A stretch of 64,000 nt of DNA from Oehlia diaphana (lineage: Eukaryota; Glomeromycota; Glomeromycetes; Glomerales; Glomeraceae), in NCBI GenBank assembly GCA_003833135.1, contig QZLH01000014.1, positions 23,158 to 87,157 on the forward strand. Reading direction: 5' to 3'. Every line of letters begins with the position of its first letter. Position 1 is the first letter of the stretch. Position numbers and translations under genes: made by a program. Below are positions 53,858 to 64,000 of this stretch, piece after piece. Below the pieces are notes generated by a model. That model did not search any database, was not told the origin of the DNA, and was given only the letters and a program-made list of their open reading frames with translations.

Positions 53858-54409
53858 TTTTTATTTATTTATTTACATAACTTTGAATACAGGATCGAAT
53901 CCTACCATATATGCTGTGTTAAAAAAGATCAGTTAGACATTATAGTTAGAGTAATTATAGATTTAGTTCAAGATATTTTGTCCCACTAAGCCTTCGTACA
54001 CCCATGTACAAATAGAAATCGTCAATTAAAATAAACATATGAAAATTACTATATTAATCTATCACGCCATACGCAGACAATTTTAGCAAAATTCTATATT
54101 TAGTATAGTATATGATAATTTAGAAAGTGCCAAATATTAAGTTGATAATCATAAAATCCCCTTTTCTAAAGTTACCGTCATTTTTTCGATACCCGCGATA
54201 AAAAGCTTTTTAATGACACACAAAAAAATTACGAAATGTTTTTAATCTACGCAAAATAACAATGTACATATTATTTGTTTACTGCACAAATTTGAAATAA
54301 AAAAAAAAATGAAAAAAAAATGCGGTTATAAATAAAATATAGAATTTATAGTATAGCGAGAATATGAAAGTGGAATAAAAATATTTTTAATTTAAATATT
54401 TACACATTA
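53858..54409. other. intergenic, nothing recognised
   Basis: AT-rich spacer. GGATCGAATCCTACC near 53892 recalls a tRNA T-arm but has no matching acceptor, D or anticodon arms. Confidence 0.5.
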
Positions 54410-54706
54410 GGCCACACAAATTCGATTTTTCGGTTCACTTCACCCGGCCGGGTCACTTTTTTAAATTTCAATAGAAAAAAGTTTATATGTAAAAAGTTTA
54501 TCACGTGATCATGACGTAATTTTATTGGCGGGTAAGTTTATCACGTGGCTGAGAACTTCTGGAACGAAAATAAATTCCTCCCCTTTAAAAGCCAACCAAT
54601 CAGATGTCACGATTTTATATAAAAACTTTTTTTATAAACCCCGGGTCCCCGGGTCGATTTTAAATTCCAATGTTACGTGAACCGAATAATTGAAACTGTG
54701 TGGCCT
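54410..54706. mobile_element. MITE with AGGCCACACA ends
   Basis: The left end AGGCCACACAAATTCGATTT, then TTCGGTTCAC, is mirrored by the right end (reverse complement AGGCCACACAGTTTCAATTA, then TTCGGTTCAC). About 297 bp, no ORF. The inside carries CCCGGCCGGG and CCCCGGGTCCCCGGG palindromes, unusually GC-rich, and CACGTG words. Flanks ATT/TAT do not give a clear target duplication. Confidence 0.68.
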
Positions 54707-54734
54707 TATAACTCCCTTTAATTTAATTTAGCAC

Positions 54735-55021
54735 CCCTATAAAAAAAGTAGATACGTTTTTTATACTGAAAGATACGTTATGTGTACTGAGATATACGTC
54801 TAGATACGTTTTGAGATACGGAAAAATGCACAATTCCGTATCTTGCAAGACACGTTTTGTATACGGAGACACTGAAAAAAACGTATCATGCGAGATACGG
54901 AATTGTGCATTTTTCCGTATCTCAAAACGTATCTAGACGTATCTAGACGTATCTAGACGTATCTCTCAGTATACAAAACGTATCTTTCAGTATAAAAAAC
55001 GTATCTACTTTTTTTATAGGG
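54735..55021. mobile_element. foldback (long palindromic) element
   Basis: About 287 bp forming a near-complete hairpin. CCCTATAAAAAAAGTAGATA, then CGTTTTTTATACTGAAAGAT, at the left is mirrored exactly at the right end. The inner AGATACGGAAAAATGCACAA also pairs with its mirror. The right arm has a triplicated TCTAGACGTA word absent from the left. GCAC flanks both sides (54731 and 55021), a possible 3-4 bp target duplication. Only about 30 bases from the MITE at 54410-54706. Confidence 0.75.
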
Positions 55022-55952
55022 CACTTGTATCCACGATTTGAAAGAGTAAAGACCGCGTTATTTCTGTAAAAAATTTTTTCCTTCTATTTTTCAATTTGTA
55101 TAATAAAAATTTATTGAAATAAGAATTCCTCATAAATTTTGTTCGTATCGTTAAATTAAATTTATTATAATAATAAAGTTATATATTCGCTATCAATAAA
55201 ACTTCAAAATTTCTATATGTTGAGTAACCAAGTTGCTAAAATATGTGTAAATAAAAATAAATTTGTCATATTATCGATCTAAAAATAGGATTCGAAGTGC
55301 TTACTTAGTGTATACTCGAAATTTTCATAAATTACTTAAAATTTAATACGCACGTTATAAAGCGTTCGAGAATAACACTGTGCAATAAACATGCATTATT
55401 TTATTAAGTATTGGGCAGATCAATAAAATTATATAATTCTCGTTTTTATTTATAAAAAGTAATAAATGCATCAAAATTTCACTACCACATGATCCACTGT
55501 ATACTATTTAAACTAAGCGAATTTAGAAATCTTTGACGCTATTCGACGACAAGTACTAATGCGAAATTATAAACAACATAATTTATATCACTTAAAAATT
55601 AAAAATGAAAATAAGATTTCCGAAAATAAACTACTCGAATACAATACAGAACTAATAATTTTATCATCCAAATTTATTTTGACAAAGCCGTTTTCCGTCA
55701 AGAAGTATCGTCCAAATACGTGTTCCGATAAAAAAACGTTAATTTTGTAAGACTTTTAATGTATCCGAGATAAACTATTGACGTTTGTATGTTTCTTTCT
55801 AACGCGATGGATGATTTAAAGTTGTAAGGCTGAAGCTTCATGCCAATCTTCCTGCAGGGGGGATTCAATCTTAAGATAGATTAATTTTATGTTTTGATTT
55901 CAAAAATTTATTTAAAAACAAAGCCGATCTATGGATGACCTTGTTGCTTGTC
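55022..55952. other. intergenic, nothing recognised
   Basis: AT-rich spacer. A 63-codon open frame at 55559-55750 has no recognisable features and is not called. Confidence 0.5.
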
Positions 55953-56056
55953 CCAAACCTAACCTTACCATCGGCCTAAATTAGGAGATCATCATTGATA
56001 CAGTCTTAAGGCATTATTAGACTGGGCCGATAATTTAGGCCGATGGTAAGGTTTGG
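55953..56056. repeat. hairpin, inverted repeat of about 26 bases
   Basis: CCTTACCATCGGCCTAAATT pairs with AATTTAGGCCGATGGTAAGG across a loop of about 48 bases. The left arm has a five-base duplication (CCTAACC) relative to the right. Outer words TGACCTTG and CAAGTTTGG may extend it. Could be the end-to-end remains of a MITE or a structured transcript. Confidence 0.6.
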
Positions 56057-56116
56057 TACATGGTCAAGTTTGGTCTACGACAACCATTATCATGAATTAT
56101 CATAAATAACGTAACT

Positions 56117-57670
56117 GGTAATATAATCAAGTAAAAAATTCTATTAATTTTTATTTTATAAAGCTGTGAATTATATTAAGTCTTTATTTTTGTAATATCT
56201 TTTATAAGATAATTCACTCGTAAATGTGGAGTAAATGTTGTTTTACTCGTACGAGATTTTTCAGCATTTACTGGTAATTTTGGTATGGCATCTCTTAATT
56301 TTAGTATTATTTGATTTAAGCTTCCTATTTAATATGTGTTTAATCCATAATTCATATAATAAAATCGAATGAATAAAATCATATTATAATAAAATCAAAT
56401 GAATAATATCATACTATGATAAAATCAAATGAATAAAATCATATTATAATAAAATCAAATGAAATAAAATTATACTATAATAAAATCATACAGATATTTC
56501 GTTATTATCATCATTATTATTATTCTCAACTCTTGCAATTATTTTAACTATTTTTTATTAAGAGAGAGAATAAATGTTATCAACTGTATAACATCTTCCA
56601 CACTTTTTTCCATATCATCTTACTTCAGTCTAAATACATGTAAACATACTAAATAAGAACATAATATAATCAAATAAAAATTCTATTAATTTTTATATTA
56701 TAAAGTTGTGAATTATATTAAGTCTTTATTCTATACCTTTCTTATAATTATTTTGAAGTTTTGTGGTGTCTGTTTAGTACTCGACACCACCTAAACCTTC
56801 ACAGTGAATGAAATAACTTATCAAAGGTTGGAAAAGATTTTGTTGATAATGCTACTTCTTTCATTTAAATAACGAATCAGTTCCTCCATAACAATTGCAA
56901 AACAGGAGGGAGTAAATGTTGCTTTACTTGTACGAGATTTTTCAGCATTTACTGGTAATTCTGGTATAGCATCTCTTAATTTTAAACTTAGTATATGTGT
57001 TTACTCCATAATCCATATAATAAAATAGAATGAATAAAATCATATTATAATAAAATCAAATGAATAATATCATACTATGATAAAATCAAATGAATAAAAT
57101 CATATTATAGTAAAATCAAATGAAATAAAATTATACTGTAATAAAATCATACAGATATTTCGTTATTATTATCATTATTATTATCCTCAACTCTTGCGAT
57201 TATTTTAACTATTTTCTTATCATTTGTTATTAAGAGAGAGAATAAATGTTATCAACCATAGTCTAAATACATGTAAACATAAATAAGAACATAATATAAT
57301 CAAATAAAAATTCTATTAATTTATTTTATAAAGTTGTGAATTATATTAAGTCTTTATTTTTTATCTTTCTTATAATTATTTTGAATTTTCGTGATGTCTG
57401 TTTATTACTCAACATCATCTAAACCTTCACAGCGAGGGAAATATCTTATTAAAGGTTGGAAAAGATATTGTTGATCATGCTACTTCTTTCATTTAAGTAG
57501 CGAATCAGTTCCTCCATAACAATTGCAAAACGGGAGGGAGTAAATGTCGCTTTACTCGTATGAGATTTTTCAGCATTTACTGGTAATTCTGATATAGCAT
57601 CTCTTAATTTTAACTTAGTATTATTGGATTTAAGCTTCCTACTTAATATGTGTTTAATCCATAATCCATC
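56117..57670 (-). repeat. three tandem copies of a unit of about 0.6 kb
   Basis: Units at about 56117-56677, 56667-57292 and 57293-57670 (the last truncated). Each contains AAAGTTGTGAATTATATTAA, a stretch read on the minus strand as SKATFTPSRFAIVMEELIRYLN (degenerate in the first two), TCAGCATTTACTGGTAATTC, and in the first two an AATAAAATCAAATGA minisatellite. The copies are 85-95% alike by eye. Only the third keeps an open reading frame, which is part of the chimeric pseudogene. Confidence 0.7.
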
Positions 57671-58371
57671 TTCACAAACGGTCTTGTTTCTGTTCATAAT
57701 AATGAGCCATTGGATATTTTGGCAAATACGTGCTAATCCATGAAAGTATGAAGAACCAATACATGTATCACATTTTAATTCGTAAATTGATTCAAGTCGG
57801 AACTGTCGAGCCTTAGCTGTAACAACTGCAGCAAAATCTGATACTGCAAATCCTTCTTGTTGACCTTGAATTGAGCAAAGATACATGCTATGGTACCAAA
57901 TCGTGATGGTGAATATAAAATTACAGCTGACATTGTATATCATAACAGTACTTTATTTTTCTGTAAGGGCAGTGGCATTTATACGTAATATTTTAGGGGG
58001 TGGAGGGGTATTTGAAGGTCATATAATATATAAGTGTAACGTAAGATTTACATGGGGGTGGGGGTATGGGCTTTATAATAAATGGATATTACGTAATAAA
58101 TGTCACTGCCCTAATACCACACTTCTATTTTAGATTTTTTCAGCCGTGTGTAACTAATTTTACCGAAGGTGGGCAAACTTATAGCGGTGGAAGTAATTGT
58201 AGTAATACTGCACTCCAATGCATCATTATAACGTTCGTATTCGGTCTTATTATCAAGTTGGCCTACTAGCACTTTATGACAATTTAAAAATGCCGATAAG
58301 TTTAATTCTTTAGTATTATACCAATGCTCTTCTTCTTTCAAATCATTTTCTGCTTTTTTATGAACTTTCAT
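57449..58371 (-). pseudogene. chimeric pseudogene with F-box fragment and MITE
   Basis: The ATG at 58371 starts MKVHKKAENDLKEEEHWYNT...ISLPTFGKISYTRLKKSK, which stops at the MITE (57967-58111). Beyond it the minus strand continues QQEGFAVSDFAAVVTAKARQ. It then switches without a stop into F-box-family sequence (LESIYELKCDTCIGSSYFHG, then LARICQNIQWLIIMNRNK) and back into non-F-box sequence (GLWIKHILSRKLKSNN, then RFAIVMEELIRYLN). The outer parts look like one unknown Rhizophagus family into which about 130 bases of an F-box gene were inserted in frame. The frame is broken around the MITE. I cannot name the host family. Confidence 0.6.
57967..58111. mobile_element. 145-bp PIF/Harbinger-type MITE
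   Basis: Ends GGGCAGTGGCATTTATACGT and (reverse complement) GGGCAGTGACATTTATTACG, with TAA on both sides (57964-57966 and 58112-58114), a 3-bp duplication as in PIF/Harbinger elements. Unusually G-rich inside (GGGGGTGGAGGGG and GGGGGTGGGGG). It interrupts the chimeric pseudogene. Confidence 0.8.
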
Positions 58372-61079
58372 TTTATTTTATATATGTGAGAATTTGTGTA
58401 GTAATATACGTGAGAATGTGAAAGATAATTATAGATTATTAATTATTAATAAAGAGATTATTAATAAAATTAGTGTATGAACTTTTGATGATAGCGGAAA
58501 ATTCGATGTATTTATACTTTTAATTCCATCTGATAACTAATGATTATCTTTTTTTTTTTTGCAATACAAGGATAATAGTAAAGTCAACAAATTTGTAAAG
58601 TTTCATATTGTTTATATTATTTGAAATGAGACTTGTTATCTTTTTATGGAACGCATCTTATTAGTAAAATAAAACTAATTCTTGACATCAATTATTTTAA
58701 AAATTTTTGTTACGTATAATTATAAAGAATTCCTTTGTTGACTGACTTAAAGACCTTTTTACTCATAGAAACCATTTGCGTTAATCCCTCTTGCAAATCA
58801 TGACCTTACACATTTCCCAAATCCCCACGCCTCAATAAAGGTGTAAATAATTATGAATTAAATTAATATTATTTAAATTAAGGATTCTTTGTCGACCTGG
58901 ATCGTGCCTAATATTATAATTTAAATTTAGTAATTGATTTATAAAGAATTCCTTTATCTGTTGTTATTGACGAAATAAATTATTGTTTTAATTACTTTAA
59001 TTACGAATTTTTATTATTGTTTTATTTAATATTATACTCGTTTAATTACTTTTTTGCATTTTTATTCTTAATTAGCTTTGATAAAAAAAACTTTAAAAAA
59101 CAAACAAACAAAACAAGCGATTGATTCAACATAAATTTGGAAATGATCAAAATTTGTAAGACATGCATGCAATAATTGCCTGAGGCCTTGTTTCCTCATT
59201 ATGAATTGTCATTTGCCTAAGTCTAAATAATAATTATTATTTAAGGAGAACTAATATAAATAGTAATTATATAATTATATCATGTTTAATTTTATAAATA
59301 ATAATTATCGCATTACTGAGTAATAAGAACAAAGAAGATTAATTAAGAATTTTATGAGCAGAAAAAATCAAATCCTTTTATTCCATCATATATAATGTAT
59401 GGATAAAGATCTAAAATTATTATTAAAATTTATTCTGTAACATACTGTATTACTGTATATTGTCCAATTATTTTCACTAAAAAAATTAAGCGGAACATGA
59501 AAAAAAAAAAGCATTGTGATAACTAAAATTCGCTTTCTAAGAATAGTAATTGTATCTTATCATGATTTTAATTAATAATAAAGTTTATTAAATATTGTGA
59601 TTTAATTTATAGAAAAAAAGCGTCATATTAATTAAATATTATTCTTTCGTGTCTATTGTTACCTATTTTATTATTGAAAATGATTGCCATTTTCTAAAAA
59701 AAGATTTATTTATGAAACCTTTAATGCATGAAGCAGGACGCAGAAATATATATGCAGGGGTAGGTACACAGATGCGTCGCCATCATAATTTAAGAATTTT
59801 TTGTCATCAAGATTGCGTATTTTTTTATCGAAATTTTTATATGCTAATCTTATATACATATAATAAATATATTTACTGTACGTACTTATTTAGTTATTAA
59901 TCGCATTGTAATATTTAGTATTAATTTCTAAGGGTTGAAAAGTGAAATTTCGACTATTTTGAAAAATATTATTGAAAAAATAGTAAAATAGGATAAATTT
60001 TATTTTTTCACATTAGTATTTGGTTTTATAAATAATATAGAAGCCATGATTAAATAATTAATATGAACCTAATGTCTGAATTTTTCTTTACGTATTTTTT
60101 GCAGGATTTTCAATATCAGGTGTCAATTATGCGTAATACTTATATAAAAATTTTCGCCACCTGATTTCTATATACTGTATATATTTTTGGGTCATCATTC
60201 TTATTGCGCTGTGATTATATAACTAATTATAGTACACAATATGTATTAAAAAAAAATCTCTTTGAATTAAATAATAAATAGTTCTTTTTTATCATTGTCA
60301 TTCATTTGCTTATATCAGTATAGTTATTTTAATAACATAAATAAATAAATTCATTAGACATTCACACAATGTCTATTTTCACGTGACCAGAGATTTGATA
60401 AAAAAAGTTTTTTTCAAATTTACCATTAAATGTGTTTTTGTCACCACTCATTTACACTAACAATCACATTAAAGCATCAAAAAGAAAAAATTGTTCAACG
60501 TTGATCTTATGAACATTAAAAGAAAAAAAGCATAATATTTATTATGTTAAAGATGATAGACATTTATCACTTACTACATTATATCTATCAATGTGGACGA
60601 GTGAAATACTATATTTTGATTTTTAATATTTCTTTAATACAGTACACCGCTACCGCATTCTAATCTGAAATATGTAGGGAAAGTATTTAAAATTATACCA
60701 ACAAAACCACCTTCACTGGCAAATAACGCAAATAGTGATATTTCATCATTTAATGTATATAAATATAATATTAGTTTTAACAACACTATTTACACCACCT
60801 AATCCTACATCTATCTACATCAATCATCATATTCATTATCGTACTTACCATCACATTTATTGTGCAATTTGATTCTACTTCATCTCCAGATTCAACATCT
60901 TTATCTAATTAATATTTTACATAATGGCTTTTAACAATTGTAACAATTAAAATAATAATGTTAAATAGTTTAAGTCGGCATCACTAATCGGGGATTTGTA
61001 AATTTCTCGATTCAAATTTTCTTTAAGAACAATTAAATTAAAAACATTACCTAAGAATAATATTAAATAATGGCTAGTG
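58372..61079. other. long intergenic stretch without supported genes
   Basis: 2.7 kb of AT-rich DNA. The open frame at 59649-59900 starts with GTG and looks like noise. At 60110-60165 CAGGTGTCAATTATGCG and CGCCACCTG form a loose inverted pair. Between 60640 and 60930 the plus strand is less AT-rich, but stops interrupt all frames. Confidence 0.5.
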
Positions 61080-61270
61080 AAATATACGCTTCCTATAAAT
61101 AAATATTCCATCATTTTTTCTCGGTCCAACCATTAAAAATTGCAGAACGAAAATATTGAGATCTAATAAATAATACATCTGAATTAACGTTAATTTCTTT
61201 TAACATTCTTGCTCTTCCTCTGCATAAATAATAACATCATATCTTATTTCTGTTTTAAAAAAAAATTTCA
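61080..61270 (-). pseudogene. BTB domain fragment, decayed
   Basis: Reads KFFFKTEIRYDVIIYAEEEQ, then after a frameshift KEINVNSDVLFIRSQYFRSA, then GWTEKK before a stop. It aligns with the start of the intact BTB gene 2 kb upstream (LFETEMGYDVIIYAGEEQNV; SNILCIRSQYFRSAF). Only the BTB start is left; BACK and TLDc parts are absent. Same strand as the intact gene, so it is a truncated tandem duplicate. Confidence 0.8.
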
Positions 61271-61674
61271 TAATAGACATGGTTAATGATTGATATCTAA
61301 TCTTATGATCTTTTATTGAAAAACAAAATAAAGTATAATGTTGGCCAGAATTATAGTGTTGAACAATATGATTCAATAAAAATATGAACTCGTTGATAAA
61401 TCATTAAGTAAACTTGTTCCAGCTAATCATTTCTCACATTTTACCATCCTTAAAGCATTAAACTTGTTAGTAGTGAACGTAAATTAACAATATTGACCTA
61501 TAGCTAATCATAATCTTCGAAAAAAAGACTATTGATTTTGAGAAAAATATGAAAAAAATTGATTCATAATTTACTATAACTTATTTTCAATAATGAAGGG
61601 AAATAAAACTGAATATAAATAATAAATAGTAAAAATGACATACCGGTAAAAATATTATAAAAATTTTTATGAAT

Positions 61675-63181
61675 TTAATTTGTTTTTTTAATTACTTGAA
61701 ATACTTCATATTCTTCTACAGTAAAACCTGTTGGAATTCCTAATTTAGGATGATAACATCCACCAACACCATAATAAGACCAATTATTATTATTACATTG
61801 TAAATTACCCATAGTTGGACCATAAACATCATCACAATAAACAGCATATCTTGTATTATTAACATAACCTAATTCTGCAGTAGAAATAATTTTTCCATTT
61901 GTAAAATTAAATATAAAACTATCAGCAGTAGTTTTCCAAGTATTTCCACTCCAATCAAGTGGATTATACCCTCCAATTAATTGTATTGAATCTTTAATTT
62001 TTGCTACCCAAATAGTAGCACCTTTATTATCACAATTTTCATGAAAAGAATCAGTACCATTTCCATCTCGACTTGAACGATATAATAATTTGAATTCATA
62101 AGGAATATTTTTCTTATTATAATGAGAAGAATCTTTTTTATCAATCCATGAAGCAAAAAGTGAAATATGACTTGATTTAATTAAAGTTGAATCTTTTAAA
62201 TCTGGATCTCTTGAAGGTGTTAAATTAGTTTTAGGTTTTATATTAGGAACTATATAAAATTCTAAAAGATCATGAATTAAATCTTTTGGTAATATTTCTT
62301 TATAACAATAAACTTTATAAAAAAAATCTTCAGGTTTAATATCATAAAATCGAATTAAAGGAATAAATTGACATAATTCTTTTTCAATCTTTATAATATC
62401 TTCTTTACTCCATTTTGTTGGATCATTAATAATTATATTTTGTTGAGAAATTCCCCATTTAATTAAATTTTCCCAAATTTCAATTTCATCAACATTTAAA
62501 TCATCTCTTTTTAATAATAATTCTAATAAAGGAGCTTTTAAATTAATAAATTTATCAGAATCAAATAAAATTTTAGGTTCTTCACAAATTTTTTCAAGAC
62601 AAAATTTCCATAAATCTGTAAATGATTCATGTTGATAAACAGTTTCAAGAATATCAGTTGGATTTTGATATAAAAATTCAGTTCTATGTTCAATTAAAAA
62701 TTCTTGAATATAAGAAATCAATGAATGGATATTAAGTTCATCTACAGCTATCAACAAATTTAATACTTCAACACCTTGTAAATTCTTCAAATCAATATTT
62801 CCACAATAAATAAATCTGGATTTGATATAATTATTAAGTTAGGATTTTTTTTTTTTGATCAACTAGTATTAAATTATTACATACATTATATTTTAATTAA
62901 TATTAAATTATCACATATATCACATACCTAAGAATTATATTGAATAATTTTGGTGAAATATTCGGTTTTCTAAAAATAAATTTTCCATCTTTTTTTTCAG
63001 CCCAATTGTTGGAAAATGCGGAACGAAAATATTGAGATCTAATACATAATATATTTGAATGGGCATAAATTTCTTTAACATTTTGTTCTTCCCCTGCATA
63101 AATAATAACATCATATCCCATTTCTGTTTCAAAAAGTTTTTCATAATCGTTAGATAATTCTTTCCAAAATTTTGAAGACAT
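61675..63181 (-). CDS. BTB-BACK-TLDc domain protein
   Basis: Two exons, 63181-62930 and 62815-61675, joined by a GT..AG intron that restores R-FIYCGNIDL. Residues about 20-130 form a BTB/POZ domain (YDVIIYAGEEQNVKEIYAHS, IRSQYFRSAFSNNWAEKKDG, YCGNIDLKNLQGVEVLNLLI) for dimerisation or Cullin-3 binding. A BACK-like helical region follows (LEKICEEPKILFDSDKFINL, KRDDLNVDEIEIWENLIKWG). The C-terminus is a TLDc domain (LLYRSSRDGNGTDSFHENCD, then ATIWVAKIKDSIQLIGGYNP, FIFNFTNGK, GFTVEEYEVFQV). The WxxxxxSFIFNF and GGYNP motifs are intact. This architecture is greatly expanded in Rhizophagus. Likely a Cul3 adaptor or a protein that binds the V-ATPase through TLDc; the substrate is unknown. Confidence 0.92.
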
Positions 63182-64000
63182 TATTATAACTTGGTTTTTT
63201 TTTTTAAAAAAAAAAAAATGTAATAAAATTTTTAAACTTTTTGAACTAAAGCCTTTATTTATATTATTATTTTATGACGATCTTTGTAACCGTTGAATTT
63301 CTAGAATTGGAATCATAATTATTACAGATTTGTATATATTACATAATATTTTGATCATAAGTATATGATTCTTTTGATCTCGTAACTCAAATTTAAAATT
63401 GGTGTAAAAATTTTATTCAAGAAATATTTTTATTTAAATGATTGTTTATGTCTTAAACCTTAAATATATTCATAATTCATACATAATATAACGAATGAAT
63501 TTTTTTGTTAATTAAATAAAATCAACTTTTTTAAAATTTATTCTATAATTTAATTTTAATATTCTATTCTATTTATTTTATTAAAAATCGAAAAATAAAC
63601 TGAGAATTTTAATTGAAAGGGAACGAATTTATTTAGTTTAATTATATCAAGAAAAAAAAATTACCCTTTTACTATTTTTATATTTTTGATATACACCACT
63701 TTGGTAATTATAATAAAATTAGTCATACAAGCAAAAGATGGAAACAAAAGCCTTACGCAGATTGGAATGTAGATCATTCTTTTTTAGATAATGCCAGGTG
63801 GTATTTGTATAATTCTGGCCCTTAAATGAGGCTAGTGCCGATCTCCCGTTAGCTGTTATTCAAAAGTCACGAGTTGCTGATCATTTTGAATCGATAATTG
63901 GATCAATGCACCGAATATAAGTGATACAATGCATTCTTTATTCTTTACCCAGAGAGTGTGTGTTACAATTCAACAAATAAATTTGTCGAATGACGAGTAT
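63182..64000. other. intergenic to window end
   Basis: AT-rich promoter region of the BTB gene, with a poly-A/T tract directly upstream of the ATG. From about 63740 the composition changes (GAGGCTAGTGCCGATCTCCC), which may be the start of a repeat that continues past the window. No gene seen. Confidence 0.45.

Noticed and set aside
53886..53905. tRNA T-arm-like GGATCGAATCC
   Set aside because: No acceptor stem, D arm or anticodon arm can be fitted around it.
59649..59900. 83-codon plus-strand open frame
   Set aside because: No ATG at its start, no domain and chance-like composition.

Overview
The window looks like nuclear DNA of an arbuscular mycorrhizal fungus (Glomeromycotina, most likely Rhizophagus irregularis or a close relative). 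This is inferred from several features together: extreme A+T content with long A/T runs; short GT..AG introns; a large family of F-box proteins starting M(P/S)xLNKDIL; a TKL-like kinase with the DLG motif usual in these fungi; a BTB-BACK-TLDc protein; MATA-HMG-like proteins; and a decayed Crinkler gene. No search could be run, so the species name is an inference.

Layout. 0-6 kb: a degenerate HMG-like protein, an 11-exon RluA-type pseudouridine synthase (minus) and a MATA-HMG-type protein. 9-12 kb: a multi-exon ML/TRP (FLC-type) membrane protein (minus). 13.9-15.4 kb: two tandem, intronless genes for 34- and 33-residue peptides that share their last 20 residues and end in the CaaX box CSIM. 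These are the most interesting objects here and are candidate farnesylated, a-factor-like peptide precursors. 16.6-18 kb: decayed repeats and gene remnants. 19.5-28.4 kb: an F-box gene, a protein kinase gene with an apparent frame break, and two more F-box genes. 28.7-34.5 kb: an inverted repeat of about 300 bp per arm encloses a graveyard of a Cys-rich fragment, an unknown acidic gene, an endonuclease-like relic and a Crinkler pseudogene. 35.5-40.5 kb: two F-box genes with a nest of small DNA transposons between them, two of which have 9-10 bp target duplications. 42.4-44.4 kb: a decayed second copy of the 9-12 kb TRP gene. 45.1-46.9 kb: a direct duplication containing one ambiguous base. 48-53 kb: two plus-strand F-box genes. 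53.7-58.4 kb: several MITEs, a triplicated non-coding unit and a chimeric pseudogene carrying an F-box fragment and a MITE. 61-63.2 kb: a BTB relic and an intact BTB-BACK-TLDc gene.

The genes do not form an operon or a known pathway. The common theme is lineage-specific expansion (F-box, BTB, kinase, HMG) with fresh duplicates and relics side by side, in DNA shaped by small non-autonomous transposons. Five of the seven F-box genes share an upstream element containing (A)ATGTTTCAC, which suggests they were duplicated with their promoters. The HMG proteins and the CaaX peptide genes lie within 15 kb, which is suggestive for mating biology, but no pheromone receptor is visible in the window.
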